From Rhynochetos jubatus (lineage: Eukaryota > Chordata > Aves > Eurypygiformes > Rhynochetidae), in NCBI GenBank assembly GCA_027574665.1, contig CM050664.1, forward strand, positions 18,006,774-18,070,773: 64,000 bases of DNA. Reading direction: 5' to 3'. Both the position numbers and the translations under genes were made by a program. The notes below the pieces were generated by a model that worked only from the letters and a program-made list of their open reading frames with translations, was not told the DNA's origin and made no database searches. Each line of letters begins with the position of its first letter. Within the stretch, counting starts at the first letter, position 1. Shown piece by piece: positions 27,101-36,544 of the stretch.

Positions 27101-29370
27101 AACCTTTCTTCTTACTGGTAGGTGAAACAAACGCCGCTCCCGATTCCATCAATACCAGCACGGTGCTTGCACCGTATTGCTAGGATGCACACAGCAAGAG
27201 TGGGCGTCAGGCGAGCGTTACTAAACAAAGGAGAGCGTGCTCACCGCGCAGGCTAAAGCGCGGCGCAGAGGTAGCCGTTTGTTTTAGGTGAGGGAGCTGT
27301 GAGTACAGCCACAGCAAATGCTGACGACACAGGATAGCGCTCTTTGCTTGTAAGAAGAGCTATTTTGATGATTTTAACTCTGATAGAGAAATAACTACTT
27401 TAAAGCAGACCCGGAAACCGTTCTCCACCTGAAGCAGCCTTTGTACCTTATCTGGATAAAGATTCAATTTTTAATGAGGGCAGGGCAGGAGGGTTTCCAG
27501 GCCTGTGAGCAGTAGCTATGTGATGCAACACACCAGACCTCTCAAAATACCCACATAGAAGACGTTTCATCACACTGTCAACATTAACTTCGTATTACTG
27601 TGTTTTTGCTGGTTGTTCCAGTCTTAAATATCCCTTTGAATTAGTGTGAAAAAACAAACCAACTTTTCAACTTTCCCAGTAAGTACTGAATAACAGGGAA
27701 GGTTTTTGTTTATTTAGAAGGTTACTTGTTTATTGTCTGTGATTCCTCTAAAGCCTATTTTATATCCACTAAAACACGCAAGAGATTCTCATCCCTCTCC
27801 TCTGTAAAACAGTTTTAGCCATCATCTGGAAGTCAACAGAGTAAGACATTCCTTTGTTGGCACAGCCCTGAACAGTCAACTTCCCAGGTTTCTCTTGTGA
27901 CCCTGTATTTACAGGTTGCTCTGCTGAGAAAAAGGAATTGATGTTTGCTTATGGCCTTGCTGTGAACATAACTGATATCAAAAAGCACCAGACCGTTTAA
28001 GATGACCTGCACCTGTGCTAGAGGACAAAATTAATACCCAAATCACCTCATTTTTTCAGTAGTTTTGCATGAATTTGCTATGTAATTCCAAAGAAAGTAA
28101 ACAAATACAGCATCACACCAATATAACTGGAGTACTTGAAGAAGTAAAGTTGACTCAAGTGTGTTGGAGAACAAGAAGACTAACAGCATAATACTTCAGG
28201 AAAAGTTTAGAGACCTTTACATGATAAGAACATCTTCAGAAACAGGAAAACGTTTGGTAGTAAACCAGTAAGATTTAGTAAACAGTAAAACAGACCAATC
28301 CCCCAGAAGGCTTTCCTTTGGGCTCAAAGCTGCAAATGCACTGCAGCTGTGCTCATCTGCATGATTAAATGCATTTACAAATTTAAGTGCTGTCTCTGGT
28401 ACAACACACTCTACAGACAGAAGATTACGGATCCAGCACTGCCATTGCCACTCCACCAGAAGAAGTATGATTCTTAAGGGAATTTCACCCAATTAGAATC
28501 AGTGTTTTGGAAGGCCCAAGTTTATGGACAGAAAAAGTTGAAAACAACTGTCTAGTGCCCATATGCAAGATACTTTTAATTCTACAAATAACGAGGCGTT
28601 GTGCAAAGTTTCAGGCAGCCGGACTGCCCTCACCCGTCCGCGCCTGGGGCAGTGCTAGGCTGTACCACCACGAATCTCGGCAGCAGCTCGGCACGCAGGC
28701 AACCAACTAACTCCGCGTTAAGCCATTTTCAGGCTCCGGCCCGTATGAAACGGATTAAGCCGAGAACCACAAGCACCAAGATCTTCAAACCACCTTACCA
28801 TCCAAACACACCGAGGGAATTAGGGCTCGCTGGAGAACCTTCCCTGCTGGAGAGGGACAAACCAGGCTAAAAGCCAGCCTTGTCCCGGAGCTGTTGCTCC
28901 CAGCGGTAAAGCGGCCCAACCCCTGCGGTCGGGGCCGGGACCGCGGCCGTGCCCGCCCTGGGGGGGCTGCGGCGGCGGGAAGGAGGCAGCGGGGGCGCAA
29001 AGCGCCTGGCCGTGCCAGGACAGCCGAGCCTCCCGCTGCCTGCACCCCGAGCCCTGGCGGGTTCCTCAGAAGCGAGCCCCGAGCAGTCTTTGACACGCCG
29101 GGCTGAGCGAGATCGCTCACAAGGGAGGGAGAGGGGAAAAAGGGAAGTTTGCTCCCTTTCTGCGTGAGGAGCCGGGGCTGCCCTGAGCCCTCCCGCCGGC
29201 CTCGCCCGCGGACAGGCGGCCAGCGGCCCCCGCCTCAGCCGCCTCCGGTGCCGGCCAGAGGGGGCAAAGGTAGCCGCCGTCTCCTCAAGCGAGGCGCCGC
29301 CTCCCCGGCCCGTACTCACTTTGTAAGTGCTCTCCGTCAGCTTGTTCACCTCCTCGGGGTCCCGAGACAT
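1..29370 (-). CDS. BAIAP2L1: BAIAP2L1 (IRTKS), 5' part of gene: I-BAR/IMD domain protein, 7 exons seen
   Basis: This gene encodes an IRSp53-family adaptor. Its N-terminal IMD (inverse-BAR) helical domain binds and bends phosphoinositide-rich plasma membrane. In the known family, a downstream SH3 domain and C-terminal tail connect to actin regulators and to the EHEC EspFu/Tir pathway. Joined coding segments, in gene order: 29320-29370, 20121-20196, 17592-17678, 1999-2060, 1830-1901, 1382-1519, 1-102. They give 196 residues in one frame with no internal stop. Recognition rests on near-identity to recalled human [22 protein letters not shown], then [20 protein letters not shown], then [14 protein letters not shown], a basic KKIRRK patch at residues 141-146 and [13 protein letters not shown]. 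Human IRTKS is 511 residues, so roughly the last 60 percent lies beyond the left edge. The start is supported by an A at -3 of the ATG and by its position in a CpG island. Orthology to BAIAP2 or BAIAP2L2 is less likely given the exact N-terminus. Confidence 0.96.
103..1381 (-). other. BAIAP2L1 intron 6 (1,279 bp)
   Basis: The intron is bounded by GTCAGT and CCCAG on the minus strand. It is moderately GC-rich. It contains a 149-codon open frame on the plus strand and other shadows with no recognisable domain, and no repeat or RNA gene that I can identify. Confidence 0.9.
1382..1519 (-). CDS. BAIAP2L1: BAIAP2L1 coding exon 6 (residues 117-162)
   Basis: The 138 bp exon encodes 46 residues beginning [20 protein letters not shown] and ending KYEHKEME, with acceptor TTGCAG and a GTCAGT donor (phase 0). 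Residues 141-146 are KKIRRK. In IRSp53, the equivalent K142/K143/K146/K147 cluster is known to bind acidic lipids and to be required for membrane tubulation. The [13 protein letters not shown] stretch is the most diagnostic family signature in the window. Confidence 0.97.
1520..1829 (-). other. BAIAP2L1 intron 5 (310 bp)
   Basis: A short intron between exons 5 and 6, with donor GTAAGT and acceptor TTGCAG. Nothing else is recognisable in it. The neighbouring intron 4 (1902-1998) is only 97 bp. Confidence 0.9.
1830..1901 (-). CDS. BAIAP2L1: BAIAP2L1 coding exon 5 (residues 93-116)
   Basis: After an AAAG acceptor the exon reads [20 protein letters not shown] then KYMN, and ends at a GTAAGT donor (phase 0 on both sides, 72 bp, 24 codons). 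It continues the second IMD helix. The recalled human segment differs only at a few positions. Its lysine-rich face is part of the membrane-binding surface known for this domain. Confidence 0.96.
1999..2060 (-). CDS. BAIAP2L1: BAIAP2L1 coding exon 4 (rest of residue 72 to 92)
   Basis: Acceptor CAACAG is followed by GC, completing a glycine codon (G72), then [20 protein letters not shown]. The donor is GTAAGT directly after AGT (phase 0). It matches the second IMD helix of IRTKS. The 62 bp length closes the phase-1 codon exactly. Only 97 bp of intron separates it from exon 5, while a 15.5 kb intron lies on its upstream side. Confidence 0.95.
2852..2901. repeat. Short imperfect tandem duplication, period about 28 bp
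   Basis: The core GGCCACATCATC occurs at 2862-2873 and 2890-2901, with matching GTAC upstream of each copy. There are only two units, in intron 3, with a small indel between them. It is probably a local slippage duplication. Confidence 0.7.
8346..8367. repeat. Perfect 9-bp inverted repeat with 4-nt loop
   Basis: ATGTACATA (8346-8354) and TATGTACAT (8359-8367) are exact reverse complements around TTTG. It lies in intron 3 in AT-rich sequence. The stem is short and AT-rich, so a small cruciform or no function is most likely. Confidence 0.7.
11788..11805. repeat. Perfect 18-bp palindrome
   Basis: ACTGATTTATAAATCAGT is its own reverse complement with no spacer. It lies in intron 3. By uniform base composition about 0.24 such 18-mers are expected in 64 kb, so chance is quite possible. 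It could also be a dimeric protein-binding site. Confidence 0.7.
17592..17678 (-). CDS. BAIAP2L1: BAIAP2L1 coding exon 3 (residues 43-71 plus first base of 72)
   Basis: The acceptor CCCAG is followed by CT ATG GTA. The split codon GCT gives A43, then [20 protein letters not shown] and DSPVSKEL. The exon ends with a single G before GTAAGT (phase 1). The recalled human counterpart reads AMILAGRAYYDGVAKIGEIA, so the helix is well conserved with drift in the loop that follows. The 87 bp length agrees with both phases. Confidence 0.96.
17679..20120 (-). other. BAIAP2L1 intron 2 (2.4 kb)
   Basis: A phase-1 intron between exons 2 and 3. It is AT-rich unique sequence with C- and T-runs just upstream of the exon 3 acceptor (near 17738-17751). 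No gene, LINE tail or LTR was recognised. Confidence 0.88.
20121..20196 (-). CDS. BAIAP2L1: BAIAP2L1 coding exon 2 (residues 18-42 plus first base of 43)
   Basis: Acceptor TCACTAG on the minus strand is followed by AAT GTT ATG, giving [20 protein letters not shown] and then EKAVN. The exon closes with a single G before GTAAGT, so the downstream intron is phase 1. The [12 protein letters not shown] segment is the hallmark start of the first long IMD helix and is essentially invariant in IRTKS. The 76 bp length fits 25 codons plus one base. Confidence 0.96.
26434..26487. repeat. Imperfect hairpin with a competing inner hairpin, intron 1
   Basis: Outer arms ACGTGGC (26434-26440) and GCCACGT (26481-26487) pair perfectly. 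Inner arms TGTGAGGGG (26447-26455) and CCCCTCACA (26468-26476) also pair, around a 12 nt loop. A second fold, TGTGTGA-GGGGG-TCACACA (26445-26463), competes with the inner arm. The right arm contains an E-box CACGTG (26483-26488). The block is GC-richer than its surroundings. It could be a structured regulatory site or chance. It is shorter than a typical microRNA precursor. Confidence 0.6.
26741..26757. repeat. Poly-A run of 17
   Basis: A pure homopolymer in intron 1. No recognisable retroposed gene body precedes it, and avian CR1 elements do not end in poly-A, so it is best treated as a simple mononucleotide repeat. Confidence 0.85.
29320..29370 (-). CDS. BAIAP2L1: BAIAP2L1 coding exon 1 (residues 1-17)
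   Basis: The start codon is at 29370-29368 in a good context (CACC before ATG). It encodes [17 protein letters not shown], which differs from recalled human MSRGPEEVNRLTESTYR by conservative changes at most of the differing positions. It ends after AAA with a GTGAGT donor (phase 0). Reading through the donor stays open to 28867, which is only unspliced intron and not a separate protein. The exon lies inside the CpG island, and the 5' UTR runs to higher coordinates with no transcription start that can be placed from sequence. Confidence 0.96.
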
Positions 29371-29519
29371 GGTGCCGGCAGGGAGGCGGCTGGTGGGAAA
29401 AGCTTCGTCCTCCGGCGAGCCCCTCGGCCCCGGCCCAGCGCCGCCACAGCACGCTCGGCTTCTGCCTCCGCCGCTAAGAAACTGTCAAAAACTTGTGGAA
29501 CCAGCCGGGCAGCGCCGCC

Positions 29520-29530
29520 GGGGCGGGGCC
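29520..29530 (+). promoter_or_regulatory. GC box (Sp/KLF-type site)
   Basis: The sequence GGGGCGGGGCC is a textbook Sp1/KLF binding site. It lies 150 bp upstream of the BAIAP2L1 start codon, inside the CpG island. The element works in either orientation. Assignment is by motif only. Confidence 0.6.
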
Positions 29531-29858
29531 TGGGGGCCGCGGCTGCCTGACGCGGCAGGACTGGCTCGGCGGGCGGGAACGCTCCGTCTCACCTCGCCTC
29601 GCCTCAGCGGGGAGGGCGGGCGGCCCGCGCAGCCTCTACCTGAGTTGCCGCCGCCCGCCTCGTCCCGGCGCCTCCTCCTCCCGCTCTGGGAGTCCCTGCC
29701 GGGCCTCTCCTCCGCGGCCTCGGGGCTCCGAGCCGTACCCCCGTGCCGAAACGCAGCCTGAGCCGTGTGGAGGCCTTTCCCGGAGGCAGCTTTGCTGTGG
29801 GTGCCCAGCGAAGCCGGAGGTAAACTCTTCCTCACAGCAATTAAGTGATGGTTCTTTA

Positions 29859-29888
29859 AGAATTAATTAGTCTTGTTAGAATTAATTA
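29859..29888. promoter_or_regulatory. Doubled homeodomain-type TAATTA element
   Basis: The 11-mer AGAATTAATTA occurs at 29859-29869 and again at 29878-29888, a 19 bp repeat distance. Each copy contains the TAATTA core bound by many homeodomain proteins. The pair sits about 490 bp upstream of the start codon, just outside the CpG island. Function is inferred from the motif only, and TAATTA is common in AT-rich DNA. Confidence 0.35.
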
Positions 29889-32800
29889 ATGTAGCCCCAG
29901 TGAGGCTGGGGGTGGTCCCCTTTCTCCCACGGCAGCCCCACGTGAGGGAGCGGCATGGGGATTTCCTCAGGGCCTCTGGCAAGGACAAAAGTCTTTCTCC
30001 TGAGTCCTGCTCCAGTGCACCACCTGAGCTTTGTGATACACGCTCAGCTTCTCTATTTCTTTTAAATATACACCTATAAAACAGCACCCTTGGTCATCTT
30101 TCCTCTCTGAAATGGCTCGTGAGGCCTTTCAGAGGGGGTTGGGGAGGGCTGAGGTAAGCCATAAATCTTTGTAGACCATAAATTGTCTGGAGACTGAGAT
30201 TAATTTAAAGTATGCTTGTTGGGATATCGTTCTGATGATGTAATACCAGCACTATCTTGAAGGACTTTGTGGGAATTTCATAATCTTGGGCATTTAAAAC
30301 TCAGACACGGTGCTAAGCATTGAGTGTGTGAGGTGTAGTCAGCATCATTACACATGGAACATCCTTCTCTTGGTCGCTGCCTCTCTGTTTCCCCCACTTT
30401 ATAGCAGCAATAAAATCATGGCAGGTGTGCAGCAAAAACTGGACTTGGAACAGAACCCTACGTGGTGGACTCTGGTGTGGGTGGGGGTTGTTATCAGGTT
30501 TCGAGAGCTGTAAAAGTGTTTTCATTCAAGCACGTGGAGGTGTTTATACCTTTAGAACTACAGCTTACCTTATGGGAAAAAAGTGGGCACTCAGAGTGTT
30601 ATCTTGAATACAGCTAAAATGCTGGGCAGAGCTGGGGTTTTATGAGACTTCATACTCCCAGGTAAAGTCAGCAGGCTTCTGGTGTTTATAATTAACCACC
30701 TTCCTGTAGTAATCCAATTTATAGTGTTATCCTATAGGCATAGTGAATTATTTTGGCCCCAAGTCTGCAATCGATGATCCCACTAAGCAGTGTTTGCACA
30801 TACCATGTGATCTCGAATGTGATGTAGCTGCTTGCCTGAGCATGGCATGAAGGATCGCACTGTTTATTCTCAAGTTTTTCGTCTGAAGATGTTTTACAAC
30901 TCCAGAAACAGACTGCCTGGTTACTACTGCTTTTGTGTTACTATATGCTAATGTGCGAAAAGGGTGTTCCTCCCAACCAGGCTGGCATTCAAACTGAGGG
31001 AGCAGGTACCCAAAGGAAGATGTAGACAAGGACTTCTTCCCTGACTCCTGCTGAAGGAGCTGGGAGTATGTTGTATAGCAGGGAGTGCATTATTCCCGTT
31101 AAGGGCAAAGCGTTTGTCGCATTTCTTCTGAACATTATGGAGCCCTGGGAGCTCACCTAGGGTTCGGCGTGTTTGTTTCCGGTTGGCAAGCTAAGTTCAG
31201 TCGTAGTAAATGGCAGTGGAAGTATTAATGACATATGCATATCAGAAGGAAACGATATGGCTAATTAATGTAGGCTGGATTGTTTAAAAATGTTATGATA
31301 CAACACATAGCGTGAGTGGGGATGCTCCACATGTCAAAAGATACCTTTCTAAAGGTCTTTTCACTTTATAGTCAGATGTAAATATTTTAATGGACTACTG
31401 AACTTCATATTCTCTTGTGTTCTTCCTGACCTTTGGTATCTGTGTCCTTCATGTATCTACAATTTTTAGAGTTTTACATAATCTTTTCAAAGTTTTTCGT
31501 GCTCTAGATGATTAAAAAAAAAAGAAAACAAAGATTGAAATTAGCAATACACTTGTGAAGTAGTGGGGGAAAAACCAGGAAACAAGTAAAAGCAGTTTTT
31601 AAAGAATACCTAAGTGGGAAATGAAGCTAGCAAGGAAGAATACTTAATTTGGGGTAATGATTGCTTCAATTCATCTATGTACAGATTAAAATAAAAATGA
31701 CCATAAATAGTTGAGCCAATTACACAGGAAAAAATGTTAACAGATGGAAAATGGCAGGACTGGCCTTTGGTTTAAAGTAAAAGAATTAACAATGCTTTCT
31801 TCAAATTGCTGCAATGAGCATTAGAGGTAAGAGTTTACAGAACAATGTTTGGAGATTGGCTTGTGTGTTTATTGAGGAAAAAACCCCTAACCTGTTTTAT
31901 TCTTGAAATTAGGTGCTAGTATAAAAACAACAGTAGGGAAAATAATTCTTATATCTTTATTCATGTTTTCGTTTGTCATCATAGTGTTGTATTGTTTTTC
32001 CCGGATCTTGAGTATATTACAAGTGTATGCAGCATTTGGAAGCATTTTCTGTATTTTCCTTCTGTTGTGGTGTTAGAAATATTGTATGTATCGATCATCA
32101 TAATTAGTAGTATTGCTCTGTTCTAGTTTAGTGTTGTGTTTTACTGTGTGACTGAAAAACTTGAAAGGCAAATCCAGTTCCTGTTTTAGAAGTATCCAGT
32201 CCTTTGGTCCTTGCTGTAAATAACGTATTTTCAGATTCACTCAGAAAAAGAGTCTGCTTGAGCTCGTACTACAAATACAAATATTTTGTTCTCTTAATAA
32301 GGGATTTTTGATGTTAGGTTGTGTTTAGTGTTACATTACTGACTTAGCTGGAATTAATCCTGATGTGTGCAGACAATATGAATTTGGAACGGTTGAATGA
32401 GATCTCGTTTTTGCAAGATACTTAAGGACGCTCTTACATTTAAACACATGTGCAGTAGTTATCTAGTGACACAGCAAAGTGTTTTGTCTGAATATGTCTT
32501 TATGCTCTGTTGCCTACATACTACTGTAAGCATTTATAATAAACATACTAATATGAGAGCTATTATTTTTATTTAGAAGTTTCTGGTGTTCATCAACAGC
32601 ACTGAATTTTGGGTACAGCAGTGTTTGAGTACGCAGGTTTGTGCATTTTGGAGTTGTTTCTCTGAGACTCCAAGGAGTGTTTGCTCACTTTGCTCTGGGG
32701 AAGAGTTCAGAGCAGGGGTCTAGCTGCGATCTCTAATCTCATATGCTCCCTGAACTGACTGGAACTAAAATGAATCTGATTACTTTTTTTGGCGCTTACT

Positions 32801-33418
32801 TCTAACATATATATGTTTTGTTGGGCAGAAAAGACAAAGAAGGAAATATTCCTGCTTTGGTGGTGAACCCGTCCTGTGGTACAATTGTGTCTCTTGCCCC
32901 CCTCTTTGTACTGCACCTCAAGAGTAACTCAGGGCAGAGGGAACCTGGCAGGTGAGCAGCTTGCCTTCTCCAGTCCCCCATCAGAGCGGGGCTTATTTCA
33001 GCATTAGGTTGCTCAGGCTTCGTCCAGTTGAATTTTAAGTCTCCAGAAAGCAAAAGTTGAGGAAGGGAACTGAAACGGTTCTATTGGAAACAACCTGGAA
33101 CTCAGCGAGCAAAATCCTCTACAGTGTTACAGGGGACAGTATCTGTGATGTTTTATGTGGGGTTATCCCTTGAGGCATGCTACCCTTCCAACTGAGTTGC
33201 CTATCCTTAACAGACATCCTCCCTGTTGTAACTAGAGCTTTGATATTAAACTGCAACACGTTGCCTATTGAGAAAACAAATCTCCTCTCCTTCCTCACTA
33301 CCTGTCATTCACCCTCACATTATGCTTGTCTGATGTCAGACAGAAATATTTGTAGGCCTGTAATTGTGTATAGTCGCCAACAGACCCCCTTCATCCTGGC
33401 AGTTTAAAGGAGACGTCA
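29889..33418. other. Intergenic sequence just upstream of the BAIAP2L1 promoter
   Basis: AT-rich unique sequence beyond the CpG island. It has no gene, LINE tail or LTR that I can recognise. A divergent noncoding transcript from the CpG island is possible for such a promoter, but nothing in the sequence proves it. Confidence 0.7.
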
Positions 33419-33432
33419 GCGCCCCCTGATCT
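33419..33432 (-). promoter_or_regulatory. Candidate CTCF site, minus orientation
   Basis: On the minus strand the 14-mer AGATCAGGGGGCGC contains the strong CTCF core AGGGGGCGC. It matches the consensus CCASYAGRKGGCRS at 11 of 14 positions, the mismatches being in the less constrained 5' part. It lies 4 kb upstream of the BAIAP2L1 start. Occupancy cannot be judged from sequence. Confidence 0.45.
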
Positions 33433-35073
33433 AGGCCTGGCAATGGTTAAGACGCTCTCAGCACACAGCTAACAGGACAGCCAGGCACAGGGACTGGTCT
33501 GGAGCTGAAGCCCTCTGAATCTGTCCTCCTGCATGGATTTCTGTGGAGCGTGTGCTCTGAGCCCAAGTCCGGCAGTTGATCCCATGTTGGCCGAAGGCAG
33601 CATCGCATAGATTTGCTCGCAAAACGGCTGGCGAGAGACTAACTCAAAATAAGTGCTTCTATTTATTCCACACAGATGGCCAGTTCTCCTTTGTAGCATG
33701 TAAGCTTTGGAACGTGAGTAGCAACAGTAAAAATTCCCCCATGCATTGTCAGCTTTATAGAATGGAAATTGCAATGAGAATATGGTATCGTTGATATATC
33801 TTTTGAAAAAGCACATACAGAAATATTCCTTTGAGTAAATATATGTATTGCCTTAAAATCAGTAATGTTTTGCTGTACAATTGTTTTCTGTAAGTGTCCT
33901 ATTTGCATGTCAGTGTCATATTCAAATATTCTTTGGAAACTATTTAAGTATGCTGTAATGACCCATTAATGTCAGCTCATCATTAGATCTTTAACATGTG
34001 TTTTAAATAGCTTAATATGACTGTAACTAATTACATAAATTGTGGCTAAGCAGCCATCGCATATGCATGATATAGCCAGCTGTGGCCTGTTTCATTCCCT
34101 GTGGTCATTAGCAGACGTTTAACTCAATTACAGCAAAAAAATATGTACACAGCGTGTTATTTAGGGACATCAAACAAAATTCAGGGTCAGAATAAGTTTT
34201 TTTGAATGGGAAATTAAGGTGGTTCTATCAGCTTGTTTTTCTGATTTTTATATGTATGTATTTTGTCCTGTGTTGACAATTGAAGGAATTTTTCAAGCAT
34301 TTTAATCCCCTGCAAGCTGACAGTACAAAAGCACACCAAAACTGACAGGAAGTGTCATTCAAAAGAAATATCTACAACTTCTGAAGGCTTACTGAACCTT
34401 TTGGTCTGATTCAGCTCTGGTCAGTTAAACGGATTTACTCCACTTTTAAATGGGTGTAAGCAAGCACAAAATAATTTTGTTCCCTGCTGTTCACTGTCCT
34501 GAGCTGGTTACACAACAAATGAGCTGTAACTCAGACCCACAGGTCAGTTCAATAAGATACGGCGTTCTCTGATCAAGGAAGGCACTTAATCAAATGCTTA
34601 ATTTAAACGTGTAATTAGTTCAATGTACCTCGTGGGAGGGGGAAGGGAATCGAGGAGTGGCAAAATGCTTTTTATGAACTCTGCTTTCTCCAGACTAAAA
34701 ATGGGATGATGGTTGTGCCTTGGAGATGAGTGCTTTGGATGTTTGTGTTTTGTGTCTCAGTTGTCTCATGTTGCAAATTATTTTGGCAATATTATGAGGT
34801 GAATTGTAGTCTGATTTATTCATTGTAGTTTATTTTTTGAGACTGCAAAGAATGTATGGTATAGAAAAATGCTTTTTAAATTTTTTTTGAGATTGTCTAG
34901 GATTAGGCAAAATTTCGCATTCAGGGGAATGTAATAGGCAGTGCTGTTAGCAGCAGAAAAAGAATAGGATTGCTAATTGCAATATTTAATTAAGACCTGT
35001 TAGACCCATACATTTTGTGACTGCTCATTTCTTGCTGGAGGTAGACACGCTTGCTGTAGTTCACCGGCTGTGT

Positions 35074-35087
35074 CCACTAGGTGGCAA
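35074..35087 (+). promoter_or_regulatory. Candidate CTCF site, plus orientation
   Basis: CCACTAGGTGGCAA matches the CTCF consensus CCASYAGRKGGCRS at 13 of 14 positions, failing only at the last base. It is the best CTCF-like match I found in the window. It points away from BAIAP2L1 and is divergent to the motif at 33.42 kb. Confidence 0.6.
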
Positions 35088-36525
35088 GCAAGCCATGCAT
35101 GAGGGAACAAAATAAAACTTGCAGAATCTTTGTGCTGAAGGCTTTCTCAAAGTGCTTTATAATGTAACAAGATAGATATTAGTGGTAAGCAAATGGAACA
35201 GCCTTTATATTGCTCATACACAGCCTTGGAATTTTTTCTCAGGAGTGTAAGTGCTGTTTAGATGTTCGTGTTATTAAAATCTCAATATGCCTTGGGATCT
35301 GTAACTTGATGCTGGAAGTCAGCACGAGTAGCAAGCCAACATCCTGGTGAAATTCTTGTTGTGAACTTCTAATCCATTTGGGTTCCAGTGTTTTATGAGG
35401 TGACTCATGCCAAAACCAAAGTGTTTTAAAGAACTACGTATTTGTTATTCGCCCTTTTGTAATTTGTTAACTGGGGTTTAGCTAACAACAAGTGTACTCT
35501 GTTCCAAATGGGTAAACTGATTTTGCCTGAGGCTGAGTGTGGAGTTCTGTAGCTAAACACAGCATCTGCACACTGCTGATCTTTGTAATATCAATAGATT
35601 GCATGTTATAACCAGAGTAAGAACTATCCGTGTTTGTTACGGGGTAGAACATAAAAACCTCAGCTGGGATGTGATCCTGTTGCTGGGCTGGGAACGAAAC
35701 ATGCACCAGGTGTAAAGTAGCATTTCTGTGAGTATTTTCAAAGAACTCAAAGTCTGCTGCTGTCCTTACCTCTTCCTGGTCACATCTAGAGAAAGATAGA
35801 ACAAGTATGGTATGATACTGGTAATCTGATTGCCCTTTCAGAATGGGAAAAATCCTACAACTGCATTTTCATATTAAAAAGAAACTCGTAGCTCATTAAC
35901 CCCTCCCTCTCTTTTATGCAGCCTTACTGTAATGGGGAATTACTAGAAAAATGTTCAGGGAAGGTTGTATTACTGATAAATGATTCAAAGAAAATACCAT
36001 TCCGTTCTTCCTGTAACTTATCATTTTGCTGTGAACGTTTTTTAGAAGCTGTACTGATACCAAAAGAGTAATCAGTTGGGGGTTTTTTTGGTAACAAAAA
36101 TACGCTGATTCCCAAACCATACATGGATATTTTTGGATTGAACCAAACTGAAGTTTCTTTGTATGGACTCCTTATGAGTCTGCCTTCTCCTCTTATGTTC
36201 AATTGCTGTTCCAGGAAGCTGCTGAAGTAGAATATAACCCTGCCGTGCCTGCCCACTCGTGTTTCTAGACACCCACTGGCTAGTGGCAGTGCTAGCAATG
36301 CTTTCTAGGAAATGTATGGGCCATCGTGGTTGCTGCTCAACAACGCAAGTCTTGGGAGCAATCTGTGCAGCCTGTGATGGGTATTTATAACCATGCCTAT
36401 CACAAGCGTGTGTGCAGCCTGATGGTGTGCACTGAGTGTGTCTCCATAGCCGACTCTCATCCCCCACGCTGCTACAGGGGAGAAGGTAGAGAAATGGGGT
36501 GCAGAGCTGAGCCTGGGAGGAAGGA

Positions 36526-36544
36526 GGGAGGGAGGTGGGGAGGG
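36526..36544 (+). other. G-quadruplex-type tract
   Basis: Four G runs (GGG-A-GGG-AGGT-GGGG-A-GGG) fit the canonical G3+N1-7 pattern. The tract lies in a purine-rich stretch of the intergenic region. Folding potential is inferred from the pattern alone. Confidence 0.6.

Larger units (their letters stand above)
20197..29319 (-). other. BAIAP2L1 intron 1 (9.1 kb)
   Basis: The first intron runs from the CpG-island donor to exon 2. A purine-rich tract on the plus strand lies about 20322-20420. A 17-base A run sits at 26741-26757 and an imperfect hairpin at 26434-26487. The end nearest exon 1 (from about 28.9 kb) is part of the CpG island and may hold intronic promoter elements. No nested gene was recognised. 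Confidence 0.85.
28885..29820 (-). promoter_or_regulatory. CpG island and promoter region of BAIAP2L1
   Basis: A sharply bounded block of about 0.9 kb that is very rich in G, C and CpG dinucleotides, in contrast to AT-rich DNA on both sides. It covers exon 1, the start of intron 1 and the presumed 5' UTR and promoter. GC boxes are visible and no TATA box stands out, which is typical of a housekeeping or broadly expressed CpG promoter. The exact transcription start cannot be read from sequence. Open frames in both directions across the block result from its GC richness. Confidence 0.88.

Noticed and set aside
29251-29275. CTCF-like AGGGGGC core in the CpG island
   Set aside because: The 5' half of the motif does not match, and G-runs are expected in this composition.
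28867-29370. A 167-codon minus-strand frame starting at the BAIAP2L1 ATG
   Set aside because: Only the first 17 codons are coding exon 1. The rest is CpG-island intron read through the GTGAGT donor.
29149-29870. Several GC-rich open frames on the plus strand (133, 144 and 125 codons) and a 116-codon minus-strand frame across the CpG island
   Set aside because: Long frames in all directions are expected where stop codons are rare because of GC content. The products are low-complexity P, R, A and G rich with no domain.
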